A DNA stretch of 34,591 nt from Phycisphaerae bacterium. Its GTDB lineage: Bacteria; Planctomycetota; Phycisphaerae; Phycisphaerales; UBA1924. The notes below the pieces were generated by a model. That model had not been told where the DNA came from. It ran no database searches and saw only the letters and a program-made list of their open reading frames with translations. The stretch is taken from contig JAUHYE010000025.1 of the NCBI GenBank assembly GCA_030426395.1, positions 1 through 34,591 of the forward strand. The letters are read 5' to 3'. Both the position numbers and the translations under genes were made by a program. Shown one piece after another: positions 23,836-34,591 of the stretch; the first letter of the stretch is position 1, and every line of letters starts with the position of its first letter.

Positions 23836-24674
23836 CCCCGCCGCGGGATACCCTCCGCTCGGCGGCCGTCGTCGTGCCGGCGACGCGCGACCGAAGGCCC
23901 CCCGAGGGCAGCCCCGGAAGGCGACCCAGCGTGATCCCTCGCGACGTGGACATCATCGTCACCATCGACGGGCCGGCGGGCACCGGCAAGAGCACCGTGG
24001 CCCAGGCCCTGGCCGAACGGCTGGGCCTGGACCTGCTGGACACCGGCGCCATGTACCGCGCCGCCGCCGCCATCGCCATCGACGAGGGCCTCATCGACGC
24101 CATCGCCAACCGGGATGGTCCAGACAACGAGGCCGCCATCGACCGCTTCGTCGAGATCATCGCCCGGGCCGATCTGCACTTCGATTGGCAGACCGACCCG
24201 CCCGCCATCATGGCCCTGAATCCGACCACCAACCGCTTCGAGCCCATGAACGAGCGCATCCGCACGCCCGACGTGACCAGGGCCGTCTCGGTCGTCGCGG
24301 GCATCACGCCGCTGCGCCGCCACATGGTGCGCAAGCAGCGCCTCATCGGCCAGCAGCACCCTCGATTGGTGACCGAGGGCCGCGACCAGGGCTCGGTCGT
24401 GTTCCCCGATGCGCTGGTCAAGTTCTTCCTCGACGCCGACCTGAGGGTCCGGGCCGAGCGCCGGGCCGACCAGCTCCGGGCCGCGGGCTACCCCGTCGAG
24501 GCCGACGAGCTGATGGACGACCTGGCCCGCCGCGACGAGTCGGACCGGAATCGAGACGAGGGCCCCCTGGTGTGCCCCAAGGACGCCATCACCGTCGACA
24601 CGAGCGACCTGAGCTTCGACGGCGTGGTCGACCGCCTGGAGCGCGACGTGCTCGATCGCGTCGGCGTCGCGTGA
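23832..24674 (+). CDS. cmk: cytidylate kinase
   Basis: 280 aa from the ATG that overlaps the previous stop. A GTG at 23931 with GGAAGG nine bases upstream would give 247 aa, closer to the family's 220-230, so the first 33 Arg/Pro-rich residues may not be translated. Walker A GPAGTGKST (47-55 in the long form), LLDTGAMYRAAA, VTEGRDQGSVVFPDA and RRDESDRNRDEGPL are the CMP-kinase landmarks. It phosphorylates CMP and dCMP with ATP. The middle segment (DFDWQTDPPAIMALNPTTNRF region) holds the family insert. Order cmk-plsC is a common operon arrangement; plsC starts at the overlapping GTGA. Confidence 0.93.
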   Translation: MTPPRDTLRSAAVVVPATRDRRPPEGSPGRRPSVIPRDVDIIVTIDGPAGTGKSTVAQALAERLGLDLLDTGAMYRAAAAIAIDEGLIDAIANRDGPDNEAAIDRFVEIIARADLHFDWQTDPPAIMALNPTTNRFEPMNERIRTPDVTRAVSVVAGITPLRRHMVRKQRLIGQQHPRLVTEGRDQGSVVFPDALVKFFLDADLRVRAERRADQLRAAGYPVEADELMDDLARRDESDRNRDEGPLVCPKDAITVDTSDLSFDGVVDRLERDVLDRVGVA

Positions 24675-25480
24675 GCGATTCGGACAAGCCCGTGAGCGAT
24701 CCACAGAACCCCGTCTCGGACTCGCCCGAGAACGAGGAAGACAAGCCGCACACCGGCCCCTTCTTCGACGAGCGGCAGAGCTACGTCTCGCCCAGGGCCA
24801 GCCTGGCCTACCGCATCGGCCAGCCCATCACCCGGGCATGGTTCCGCACGCTGCACGACGTCCAGTGGTTCCACCCCGAGCGCGTGCCGCACCGCGGGCC
24901 GGTGCTCGTCGTCGCCAACCACCAGAGCTACTACGACCCGCCCCTCATCGGCGGGGGCATCACCAGCCGCCCGCTGGACTACCTCGCACGGGCGGGCCTG
25001 TTCTCCAACCCCCTCTTCGGCCGCTTCATCAGCGCCTTCAACGCCTTCCCCATCAAGGAGGACAGCGGCGACCGGGCCGCCCTCGAGGCCGTGATCGGCC
25101 GCCTGCGCGCGGGCGGCGCGGTGCTGCTCTTCCCCGAGGGCCGGCGCACGCGCGACGGCCACGTCATGCCGCTGAAGCGCGGCATGGCCCTCATCGTGCG
25201 CAAGGCCCGCTGCCCGGTGCTCCCAGTCGCCATCGACGGCGTCTTCGACGCCTTCCCGCCCGGCCAGGGCAAGCCCACGCTCTTCAAGGGCCCCATCGGC
25301 GTCCACTACGGCCGCCCCATCCTCCACGACGACCTGCCCCGCGACCCCACCGCCATGCTCACCCTGCTGCACGATCGCATCGAGGCCCAGCGCCTCAAGC
25401 TGCGATTGGAACTGCTCAAGAAGAGCGGTGGCCGGTTCCCAGCGCCCCTGCCGCCGAAGACGCCGAGAGCGGTGGAGTAA
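24671..25480 (+). CDS. plsC: 1-acyl-sn-glycerol-3-phosphate acyltransferase family protein
   Basis: 269 aa. The GTG at 24671 overlaps the cmk stop (GTGA), an overlap that fixes the start. The first 40 residues are polar and low-complexity. The acyltransferase motifs follow: VVANHQSYYDPP with the HX4D pair (His84, Asp89), then FNAFPIKEDSGDRAA, LLFPEGRRTRDG and VLPVAIDGVFDAFP. It transfers a fatty acyl chain to lysophosphatidate on the inner membrane face in phospholipid synthesis. Third gene of the TIM-barrel/cmk/plsC operon. Confidence 0.92.
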   Translation: MSDSDKPVSDPQNPVSDSPENEEDKPHTGPFFDERQSYVSPRASLAYRIGQPITRAWFRTLHDVQWFHPERVPHRGPVLVVANHQSYYDPPLIGGGITSRPLDYLARAGLFSNPLFGRFISAFNAFPIKEDSGDRAALEAVIGRLRAGGAVLLFPEGRRTRDGHVMPLKRGMALIVRKARCPVLPVAIDGVFDAFPPGQGKPTLFKGPIGVHYGRPILHDDLPRDPTAMLTLLHDRIEAQRLKLRLELLKKSGGRFPAPLPPKTPRAVE

Positions 25481-25527
25481 CGAACACCGCGAACCGGTCT
25501 GGGAACGCTCAATACACGGAGATGGTT

Positions 25528-26337
25528 ATGTCCACATTGCGCTGCCGGGGCGTTTCTTGCCCGCTCGCCGCACTCGGGATCATGTGCTTGCTCATGCCCG
25601 TGGGATGTGCGGCGACCGGGCAAGAGACTCAATCGCCCAAGGCAACCGCGGACGCCCAGACCGCGACGTGGCTCGACTGTGACGACCGGGAGCATCGGGA
25701 GGCGTTGCTGGCCCTCGTGCGCGAGCACGTGGCATCGCCGCCCTCGCTCGTCGCCCAGGACGATCTGCGGGCTTGTTTGGACGCGGTGCTGCGTTCGTTC
25801 TGCGGGAAATCATCCAAGCCCTTCCGCGATGGGCTGCTGGTTGCGCCGCGCACGCTGCACGCCGAGCCGTTCGTCGAGTTCCTGCGGACGGAAGTGCGGC
25901 CCGCGGTGCTGCCCGAATCGACCGCTGAGTTGTCGCCCCGAGAGGCCTTCTTCTATCTCCTGGACCATCCCGGGCACCGCAACATGACGCCCGTGCGGGT
26001 CGCGCGTTCGAGCATCACGGCCGGTCGCGGGCTGGCGCTCGAGCAACGCGAAGAATGGAACTCGACGAGCGTCTTCGCGCAGAAGAGCATGGTGCAAACG
26101 CCCAAGGGCGGCTTCTTGACGAGCGATCAAGTCGAGGGGCTCGATCATGGCTCGCAATCCTTCTGGCTCGACATGGTCGTCGAGTTCGCCGAGGGCTACC
26201 GGTCGCGCGTCAGGATCATCTTCTATTACAATACCGAACACGAACGCTGGTTCCCCACCGCGATGATCGTTGAAGACCCGATGATGTCCCTGAAGGACGA
26301 TCCGGCGATCATGCTGCGGCCCTGGCCGATGATCTGA
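25528..26337 (+). CDS. predicted lipoprotein, 269 aa
   Basis: ATG at 25528 with GGAG six bases upstream; an ATG two codons earlier is worse placed. The start is a signal peptide ending in a Pro-Val-Gly-Cys lipobox (Cys27). The body has CDDREHREALLALVREHV, a Cys-containing helix, then a beta-rich part with VRVARSSITAGRGLALEQREEWNS and a membrane-free end rich in Met and Trp. I do not recognise a family. It lies 47 bp after plsC, possibly on the same transcript. Downstream is a non-coding repeat array and a convergent permease gene. Confidence 0.75.
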   Translation: MSTLRCRGVSCPLAALGIMCLLMPVGCAATGQETQSPKATADAQTATWLDCDDREHREALLALVREHVASPPSLVAQDDLRACLDAVLRSFCGKSSKPFRDGLLVAPRTLHAEPFVEFLRTEVRPAVLPESTAELSPREAFFYLLDHPGHRNMTPVRVARSSITAGRGLALEQREEWNSTSVFAQKSMVQTPKGGFLTSDQVEGLDHGSQSFWLDMVVEFAEGYRSRVRIIFYYNTEHERWFPTAMIVEDPMMSLKDDPAIMLRPWPMI

Positions 26338-26404
26338 ACCCGATCGAGCCGGTTCGATCGGTTGTGTTTCCTCTTTCGAGCGCACACCCCATCGCCCACC
26401 ACCC
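26338..26404. other. intergenic lead-in to array 3
   Basis: No gene. The stretch 26391-26404 (TCGCCCACCACC core) resembles the TCGCCCGCCACC part of repeat R copy 2, which also lies directly before a 21-bp array. Confidence 0.3.
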
Positions 26405-26572
26405 GTCGACGTCCCCGGGCCCGCGGTCGACGCGCCCCGATACCCCGTCGACCCGCCGCCGCGGACGGTCGACGGCACCCGAACAATGGTCGACCATCGC
26501 GTGCGTGCGGTCGACCGGATGGCGCGAATGGTCGACCGGATGGAGCAAACGGTCGACCGTTGGGGCCCGATG
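26405..26572. repeat. 21-bp periodic array 3: eight GTCGAC palindromes
   Basis: GTCGAC starts at 26405, 26426, 26447, 26468, 26489, 26510, 26531 and 26552, each exactly 21 bp after the last. The 15 bp between them are largely unrelated. Some flanks extend the dyad: ATGGTCGACCAT at 26486-26497 and AACGGTCGACCGTT at 26548-26561 are perfect 12- and 14-bp palindromes. All frames stay open as 7-residue repeats, so ORFs here are artefacts. The array lies between convergent genes (a lipoprotein and a MacB-type permease), where a promoter function is less likely. Confidence 0.95.
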
Positions 26573-26661
26573 GGGTGTGCTGGCGGCCTCCGAGGGCCGT
26601 TTTCCCGAACAATGCGCAAATAGAAACGAACGCGGCCGCGCACCCGGCCGCAGGCCGCGCC
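26573..26661. other. intergenic region after array 3
   Basis: No gene. GC-rich inverted repeats of GCGGCC around 26630-26660 (GCGGCCGC, CGGCCGC, GGCCGCG) could terminate the minus-strand permease transcript, but no T-run follows. Confidence 0.3.
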
Positions 26662-27990
26662 CTAGTCGTGCCGCAGGGCCACGATGGGGTCCTGCCGGGC
26701 CGCCTTGCGGGCGGGGTACAGGCCGAAGATCAGCCCGGTCAGCACCGCCACGGTCATCGCGACGACCACCGACCACCAGGCCAGCTGCGTCGGCAGGCTC
26801 GCGTCGGCGGGGATGAACCGGCCCAGCACCGGCATGCTCGGCAGCAGCGGCACCGCCCAACCCAGCAGCAGGCTCAGCCCCACGCCGATGGCCACGCCGA
26901 TGAGCCCGCCGATGAGGCTCAGGACGCTGGTCTCGACCAGGAACTGCCAGACGATGTGCTTCCTCGTCGCACCGAGCGCCCGGCGGATGCCGATCTCCCG
27001 CGTGCGTTCGGTGACGGTCGCGAGCATGATGTTCATGATGCCGATGCCGCCCACCAGCAGGCTGATGCCCGCGATGGCCATGAGCATCAGCGTGCCGCGC
27101 AGGGCCGCCCGCTCGGCGTTCTCGAGCAACTCGAAGGGCACGACCATGGTCACGTCGGTCATGCCGTCGCGGCGGGTCTCGAGCACGCGCTGCAAGCGGC
27201 TGGCCAGCCCGAGCACCTGCTCACGCTCTGGCACCGTGAGGTACAGCTCGCTCACGTGCACCTCGGCCGCGTTGAACGAGCCCGATGTGCGGCGGAAGAC
27301 CGAGTCGCCGAAGACGTACCGGGCCGTCTCGATGGGCACGTGGATGTCCTGGTTGAGGTCCCGCCCCACGAGCGCCGAGCCCGCGCCGCCCGCCAGGCCG
27401 ACGGGCTCGAGCACGCCCACGATGCGCATGGCCTTCTCGTCGATGCGGATGGTGGCGCCCAGGGGGTCCTCGATCGGGAAGAACTGGCGGGCCACCTCCC
27501 AGCCGATCACGCACACCATCGCCCGCTCGGTGTTGTCGCCGTCGGTCAGGTAGCGGCCCCGGTTGATGCGGAGGTTGGCCACCTCGGCCAGCTGCGGGTC
27601 GACGCCGTAGGCCTGGCTGGTGCGCTTCATGGGCCCGCGGATGATCTCCGAGCCGATCTCCTTGAGGGCGACGATCCGCGCATCGTCCGAGAAGTTGTCC
27701 TCGATGATCCGCAGGTCGTTCCAGGTCAGCCCGTACTTGACCATGAACGACCGCTCCTGGCCCTGCTGCTGCTGGGCCTCGGGCGGCCGCTGGCTGCGGA
27801 TGATGATGTTGCGGGCGCCAAGCTGCTCGATCTGCCGCAGGGCCTCCTGTTTGCTCCCCTCGCCGATGGACACCATACAGATCACGGCCGCCACGCCCAA
27901 AATGATGCCCAGGGCCGTCAGAAAGCTGCGCAGCTTGTGCAGCCGGAGGTTGGCGATGCCCAGGCGGATGGTTTCGAGCAGGAATGCCAA
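26662..27990 (-). CDS. ABC transporter permease, MacB type
   Basis: 442 aa. The start is a TTG at 27990; an in-frame stop lies two codons upstream and no ATG is near. Classic MacB layout: N-terminal helix (SFLTALGIILGVAAVICMVSI, about 22-42), a 200-residue periplasmic domain, then three helices with TVTERTREIGIRRALGATRKHIVWQFL between the first two and GLYPARKAARQDPIVALRHD at the end. Such permeases couple ATP hydrolysis to mechanotransmission for efflux of peptides, lipoproteins or toxins with a TolC partner. No ATPase or adaptor gene adjoins it in the window, so partners must be elsewhere. It is divergent from the small gene at 28129. Confidence 0.9.
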   Translation of the reverse strand: MAFLLETIRLGIANLRLHKLRSFLTALGIILGVAAVICMVSIGEGSKQEALRQIEQLGARNIIIRSQRPPEAQQQQGQERSFMVKYGLTWNDLRIIEDNFSDDARIVALKEIGSEIIRGPMKRTSQAYGVDPQLAEVANLRINRGRYLTDGDNTERAMVCVIGWEVARQFFPIEDPLGATIRIDEKAMRIVGVLEPVGLAGGAGSALVGRDLNQDIHVPIETARYVFGDSVFRRTSGSFNAAEVHVSELYLTVPEREQVLGLASRLQRVLETRRDGMTDVTMVVPFELLENAERAALRGTLMLMAIAGISLLVGGIGIMNIMLATVTERTREIGIRRALGATRKHIVWQFLVETSVLSLIGGLIGVAIGVGLSLLLGWAVPLLPSMPVLGRFIPADASLPTQLAWWSVVVAMTVAVLTGLIFGLYPARKAARQDPIVALRHD

Positions 27991-28128
27991 GAGGAATCAC
28001 CCGATAGAAGGCCAAGGGAGCCGGAAGGCCGCGGTCAACGAATAGATCCCGGCCAGACGCAAGGATGGTAGAAGCCCCCTCGCCCGTCGCGATCGGGGCT
28101 GACAGATTCGCAAGGGATACCGAAAGGC

Positions 28129-28449
28129 ATGCCACAGGCTGCGGAGAACATCGAGGTCGGCGTCGAGACGGCAACCAGCCGCGGCTGGCTGTACGAGGTC
28201 ACCGTCACCACCCGCGGCACGTCCACCAGCCACGACATCGCCCTGAGTTGGCACGACCACGACTACTGGTGCGGCGGGGCCCTCGCCCCCAGCCGCCTCG
28301 TCGAGCGCCTGCTGGGCCTGCTCACCCGCCACCTGGGCAAGGGCTCGATGCCCGCCACCCTGCCCGCGAGGTTCGACTGCGCCACGGCCCGCCGCTGGCT
28401 GCCCGAGATCGACGACCTGCTGCGCGAGGGGCCGATGGGCGCGGCCTGA
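28129..28449 (+). CDS. hypothetical protein, 106 aa
   Basis: ATG at 28129. The protein reads as a beta-rich domain: RGWLYEVTVTTRG, then DIALSWHDHDYWCGG, followed by a helix LVERLLGLLTRHL and RRWLPEIDDLL. No signal peptide or membrane segment. The DHDYWCGG segment with His, Asp and Cys might bind metal. I do not recognise the family. It is convergent with uvrA, with only 12 bp between the two stop codons, and divergent from the MacB-type permease. Confidence 0.65.
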   Translation: MPQAAENIEVGVETATSRGWLYEVTVTTRGTSTSHDIALSWHDHDYWCGGALAPSRLVERLLGLLTRHLGKGSMPATLPARFDCATARRWLPEIDDLLREGPMGAA

Positions 28450-28461
28450 CCCCGCGGCCAC

Positions 28462-31554
<3,093 letters not shown>

Positions 31555-31709
31555 GCTCGCTGCTTCCGTGCTCAATCGTGGGTTCCGTAGGTGATTCGCC
31601 GACCCGGACCCGCACGATAGCGCGCCCGAACACCGAACGAACACCGGGAATCCCGACGCGACGGATCACCCCTACGGCGGTACATTCCTGTGGACGCACC
31701 GGAGGCCCC

Positions 31710-32675
31710 ATGCACAAACTCGCAGCTCATCTCGCCCTGCTACTCGCCCTGCCACTGGTCGCGTGCTCGACGGCGCCGCCCAGCACCGCCGAGGCGCCGC
31801 CGCAGGCAAGCCAAACCACGTTCACCCCGGCCCAGCCCTTCTTTCCCCGCGAGCCCCGCTGGCGGCCCATCTTCCAGGGCATCGACCACGCCGAACTGGC
31901 GACCGATACGCCGCGGTATCTGGTTGTCCAGGCCCTCCGCATCGACACCAGTGCCGAGGGGCTCGAACTCTCCACCACCCCCGGCAACGCCGAGGCCCCC
32001 CTGGACACCAACGGCCAGACCACCCGCGCCTTCCTCGAAGAGCACGGCCTGAGCGTGGCGATCAACACCCACTTCTTCAGCCCGTGCTGCAACCGCGTCG
32101 CCGGCGAGGCCAAGGACCTGATCGGCCTGTCGATCGCCCAGGGCGAGATGGTCAGCCCGCACACCGACACTGGACAGCGCGACCTCTTCATCTTCGAGGC
32201 CGGGTTGTACGACGATTCAAGCATGGACGTCGTCATGCTGCCCGAGGATTCTCTTGAGCAGATCGCCTCATTTACACCGACCCATGCCATCGCAGGCCGC
32301 GCCGTTCTTCTTAACGGCGAGTCGCAGGACGGCCGTGACGATTTCTCGGCGAGCCGCCACCCGCGCACGCTCGTCGGTCTGAGCGACGACCACAACACGC
32401 TCTACCTCGTCACCATCGACGGCCGGCAGCCCGCCTTCAGCACGGGCGCGAGTCTGTCCGAGGCGGCGGCCATCATGTCGTACCTCGGCGCATCCGATGC
32501 GATCAACGTCGACGGCGGCGGCTCCACCACCATGGTGCTGCGCGACCCCGACGGCGCGAGCCAACTTCTTAACAGCCCCAGCGGCGGGAACGAGCGCGTC
32601 GTGGGCTCGAACCTGGGACTTCGAGCAAGGGCTCTACCGGAACGCTTCCATATGGAATCGAGTCAAGTTCGCTGA
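31710..32675 (+). CDS. phosphodiester glycosidase family lipoprotein (NAGPA domain)
   Basis: 321 aa. ATG at 31710 with GGAGG five bases upstream; a TACATT hexamer at 31681-31686 is a likely -10. A signal peptide with Leu-Val-Ala-Cys lipobox (Cys19). The catalytic domain shows AINTHFFSP, ATHAIAGRAVLLNG-type strands, SRHPRTLVGLSDD, LYLVTIDGRQPAFSTGASL and INVDGGGSTTMVL (about 263-275), the signature of phosphodiester glycosidase / NAGPA proteins. These remove N-acetylglucosamine linked through a phosphodiester in animals, and act on exopolysaccharide or cell-wall material in bacteria; the substrate here is not known. Divergent from uvrA. Confidence 0.88.
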   Translation: MHKLAAHLALLLALPLVACSTAPPSTAEAPPQASQTTFTPAQPFFPREPRWRPIFQGIDHAELATDTPRYLVVQALRIDTSAEGLELSTTPGNAEAPLDTNGQTTRAFLEEHGLSVAINTHFFSPCCNRVAGEAKDLIGLSIAQGEMVSPHTDTGQRDLFIFEAGLYDDSSMDVVMLPEDSLEQIASFTPTHAIAGRAVLLNGESQDGRDDFSASRHPRTLVGLSDDHNTLYLVTIDGRQPAFSTGASLSEAAAIMSYLGASDAINVDGGGSTTMVLRDPDGASQLLNSPSGGNERVVGSNLGLRARALPERFHMESSQVR

Positions 32676-32718
32676 GCGGTTGTCGCTCGATATCGAAGGA
32701 TTTGACGCTATTCCCGTT

Positions 32719-32727
32719 TGCTATGAT
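32719..32727 (+). promoter_or_regulatory. extended -10 promoter TGCTATGAT
   Basis: TG-C-TATGAT, an extended -10 element, with TTGACG at 32702-32707. The gap between the hexamers is only 14 bp, so the extended -10 may work without the -35. Transcription would start near 32734, 44 bp before the glycosyltransferase ATG. Confidence 0.5.
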
Positions 32728-32777
32728 GGCCTCCGACGCCCGCGTTTGCCGCCAGAATATGCCAGGAGCTCACGTCC

Positions 32778-33980
32778 ATGCCCGAGCCTTCGAACGAGCG
32801 ACCGTTGACCTTCGCGTGGGTGATCAACGGCGACGAGGGTTACGGCGTTCGGCGCGGCATCCTCACGCTCACGGCCACGCTCGCCAGGCGCGGCCACACG
32901 CCCATCGTTCTGTCATTCCTCGATGGTCCGCTGACCGAAGACCTGCGCCTCGCCGGCCGCGAGGTGATCGTGCTGGGCGACCGAAAAGCCCCGAACCTCA
33001 TCGGCGGCGTCCTGAGCAAGCCCAAGCAGGCGCTCGCGCTGTGGAAGTTCCAAAGGCGGCTTTCCAAGCGCATCGTCGAAGTGCTGTCGGGGCGCGGCGT
33101 CGACGTGCTGCACATCCGCCGCCCCTCGCACGTCTCCATCGCCGGCCACGCCGGCCGCAAGCTGGGATGCCCGACGATGTGGCAGATGCCCGATCCGATC
33201 AGCACACGCTATCCGTTCGGCCTGAACAAGAAGCTCTACCACCGCGCGTGCGTGCGTCTCAACGTGCTCCCGATCGCCAACAGCGCCTACACCGCACGCA
33301 CGCTCATGCCCGGGCCCGCCGAGGTCGAGATGCTGCACCTGGCTATCGAACCCGACCACTGGGATCCGGCCCGCGTCGATCAGGTCACGCGCAAAGAACT
33401 GGGCATCGACGGTACCTGGATCACCTTCTCGATCTTCGGGCGGCTGGGAAACCTGGAAAAGGGCCAGATCCCCTTCCTCGAGGCGATGCTGAGCATCGAG
33501 GATCCGCCCGCGCCGCTGTGCTTGCTCGTGGTCGGCGGGCCAACGGACGGCCCCGTGGCCGCGCGGCTCGGGGAGATTGCCGAACGGCATGGCGCGAGCG
33601 ATCGCGTCATCCTTACCGGTTTCGTCGACGATCCGCAGCGGTACTACGGGGTGACCGACATCGCGGTGAACTCCCGCGTCGACGCCGAAGCGTTCGGGCA
33701 CTCGGTCATCGAAGCGCTGATGATGGGCAGCCCCGTGCTCGCGCACGCCCTCGGCGGGCCGGCCGAGACGGTCACCGACGGCAAGACGGGCTGGCTGGCA
33801 CCCGATCCATCGGTGCAGACGTTCGCGGCCACCATCCGCCGGGCATTGGCCGATCGCGACCGCTGGCCCGAGATGGGTGCGACGGCCCGGGCCGAAGCCC
33901 TCGAACGCTTCTCGATCGAGCGATACGCCGATCGCTACCTGGCGCTGGTGCGATCCCGACTGGCGAAGACCCGCAACTAG
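32778..33980 (+). CDS. glycosyltransferase, GT4 family
   Basis: 400 aa, GT-B fold. ATG at 32778 with AGGAGCTC upstream. The N-terminal half starts FAWVINGDEGYGVRRGILTLTATLARRGH, the acceptor-binding Rossmann domain (GVRRG loop). The C-terminal half has WITFSIFGRLGNLEKGQIPFLEA, then LLVVGGPTDGP, VILTGFVDDPQRYY and the EX7E motif EAFGHSVIEALMMGSPVLA (Glu at about 302 and 310), followed by GGPAETV. These retaining enzymes transfer a sugar from a nucleotide-sugar donor in lipopolysaccharide, exopolysaccharide or glycoprotein synthesis. The donor cannot be told from sequence. It adjoins a phosphodiester glycosidase, which may act on the same polymer. Confidence 0.9.
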   Translation: MPEPSNERPLTFAWVINGDEGYGVRRGILTLTATLARRGHTPIVLSFLDGPLTEDLRLAGREVIVLGDRKAPNLIGGVLSKPKQALALWKFQRRLSKRIVEVLSGRGVDVLHIRRPSHVSIAGHAGRKLGCPTMWQMPDPISTRYPFGLNKKLYHRACVRLNVLPIANSAYTARTLMPGPAEVEMLHLAIEPDHWDPARVDQVTRKELGIDGTWITFSIFGRLGNLEKGQIPFLEAMLSIEDPPAPLCLLVVGGPTDGPVAARLGEIAERHGASDRVILTGFVDDPQRYYGVTDIAVNSRVDAEAFGHSVIEALMMGSPVLAHALGGPAETVTDGKTGWLAPDPSVQTFAATIRRALADRDRWPEMGATARAEALERFSIERYADRYLALVRSRLAKTRN

Positions 33981-34026
33981 GAACATCGCCACAGCGTACA
34001 GAACGGAACTCGTGGAGGGACCCGCC

Positions 34027-34591
34027 ATGCCGTTACCCCGCCTCGCACGTGTTCTGGTGTTGGTGCTCTGCATCGCCGTGCCCTTGCAAGCCCAGGACGA
34101 CGCCCCCCCGCCGCCCGAGATGACGGCGATGATCCAGGCGCGCAACCTCACCATGGCGGTGATCATCTACACCGACGCCAACAGCACCATGCCCGCGAAC
34201 ATCAAGGCACTCGCCGATGGTGATTACCTCCCTGGCACCGGAACCGTCGGAGGAGACGGCGCCACCTGGGTGCACGAAGGCGTGCCCTACGAGTACCTCG
34301 GCGTCAAGGGTATTTCCTCCGGCGAAGTCCCCGATTGGGGCGACATCGCCACGTATAGCGACGTGGGAAGCTCGCCCGGCTGGTACGAGTGGGATGTTAC
34401 CGGCCTGGCAAAAAGTTGGTTCAATGGCTCCAACCCCAACGATGGGGTCTTGGTCCAGGGCAATGAGGTGCCTTCGGAGCACCAGCGCGCATTTCGTTCG
34501 CGCCAGGCGGGCAGCAATACACCCCAGTTGTTAGTGGATTACACGGCCGCTGCGCCCGACAACACGCCCCCCACATCCCAGGTCGTGCGCC
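34027..34591 (+). CDS. secreted protein, 5' part; pilin-like N-half joined to DNRLRE-like C-half
   Basis: Runs off the window. ATG at 34027 with GGAGGG upstream. A signal peptide (MPLPRLARVLVLVLCIAVPLQA) is followed by a region like type II secretion pseudopilin heads of planctomycetes: MTAMIQARNLTMAVIIYTDA, MPANIKALADGDYLPG, YEYLGVKGI, VPDWGDIA. After about residue 108 the protein changes character: WYEWDVTGLAKSWFNGS, LVQGNEVPSEHQRAFRSRQ and TPQLLVDYTAA match DNRLRE-type (disaggregatase-related) surface domains. The base composition also drops there. The two halves do not normally occur together, so a gene fusion or an assembly join is likely (see finding). Confidence 0.65.
   Translation, partial: MPLPRLARVLVLVLCIAVPLQAQDDAPPPPEMTAMIQARNLTMAVIIYTDANSTMPANIKALADGDYLPGTGTVGGDGATWVHEGVPYEYLGVKGISSGEVPDWGDIATYSDVGSSPGWYEWDVTGLAKSWFNGSNPNDGVLVQGNEVPSEHQRAFRSRQAGSNTPQLLVDYTAAAPDNTPPTSQVVR

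Noticed and set aside
24185-24670. Extended N-terminus of the acyltransferase reading through cmk
   Set aside because: The frame is open but the sequence is a shadow of cmk; the GTG that overlaps the cmk stop is the natural coupled start.
26405-26572. CRISPR array
   Set aside because: The units are contiguous at 21 bp with only six constant bases; CRISPR repeats are 23-50 bp and separated by unique spacers, and no cas gene is near.
26226-26612. Minus-strand ORF with GRPFAPS repeats over array 3
   Set aside because: It arises from the 21-bp GTCGAC array; several frames are equally open and the spacers do not vary by codon position.

Overview
The window is a 34.6 kb piece of a high-GC bacterial chromosome. 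It most likely comes from a planctomycete of the Phycisphaerales type. The evidence is a secreted FG-GAP protein ending in a 'GC-type' dockerin-like EF-hand pair, two tandem secreted proteins with a Pro-Ala-Pro / hydrophobic / Arg-cluster C-terminal sorting tail, and very GC-rich third codon positions. It also carries ordinary bacterial housekeeping genes: pcrA/uvrD, uvrA, cmk, gcvH, tatA, rnpB and a CAU-anticodon tRNA. The taxonomic call is inferred from gene style, not from a search.

Layout. 1-862: the 3' end of a 4Fe-4S dicluster protein, then the 3' part of a LolC/E-type permease; the join looks like a rearrangement or assembly break. 1012-5936: a small unknown gene, a 21-bp periodic intergenic array, and a cell-surface cluster (dockerin protein plus two tandem PEP-CTERM-like paralogues). 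5965-9264: a YdjA-type nitroreductase, a PcrA/UvrD helicase and a CPCC zinc-finger-like protein. 9274-12538: a Gfo/Idh/MocA-like protein divergent from rnpB, then two orphan genes separated by direct repeats (one is a copy of the rnpB 3' end and terminator), then a second 21-bp array. 12539-16766: kynurenine 3-monooxygenase, a lipoprotein, a YacP/NYN ribonuclease overlapping a small lipoprotein, tatA and the tRNA. 16813-22427 (minus): a DUF305 protein, a glycerophosphodiesterase, a two-gene ABC transporter (ATPase plus double-FtsX permease) and gcvH. 22594-26337 (plus): a TIM-barrel protein with a histone-H1-like tail, then cmk and plsC in an overlapping operon, then a lipoprotein. 26338-26661: a third 21-bp array. 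26662-34591: a MacB-type permease, a small unknown gene, uvrA, a phosphodiester glycosidase lipoprotein, a GT4 glycosyltransferase, and a partial gene that looks chimeric.

The most unusual content is non-coding. Three separate intergenic regions (1414-1748, 12279-12488, 26405-26572) each hold a tandem array of degenerate units with a 21-bp period, which is two turns of B-DNA. Each array has its own dyad-symmetric core. The third has GTCGAC at eight consecutive positions spaced exactly 21 bp. The period is shared but the sequence is not, so these look like phased protein-binding platforms or a diversifying repeat class rather than copies of one repeat. I do not recognise them as a described family.

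A second theme is the rnpB downstream region, where a 51-bp copy of the rnpB tail and a 38-bp repeat bracket two unknown single genes, as if segments had been added stepwise behind rnpB. A third is promoter style: several genes have a TAnnnT hexamer ending only 5-8 nt before the start codon, which suggests leaderless mRNAs.
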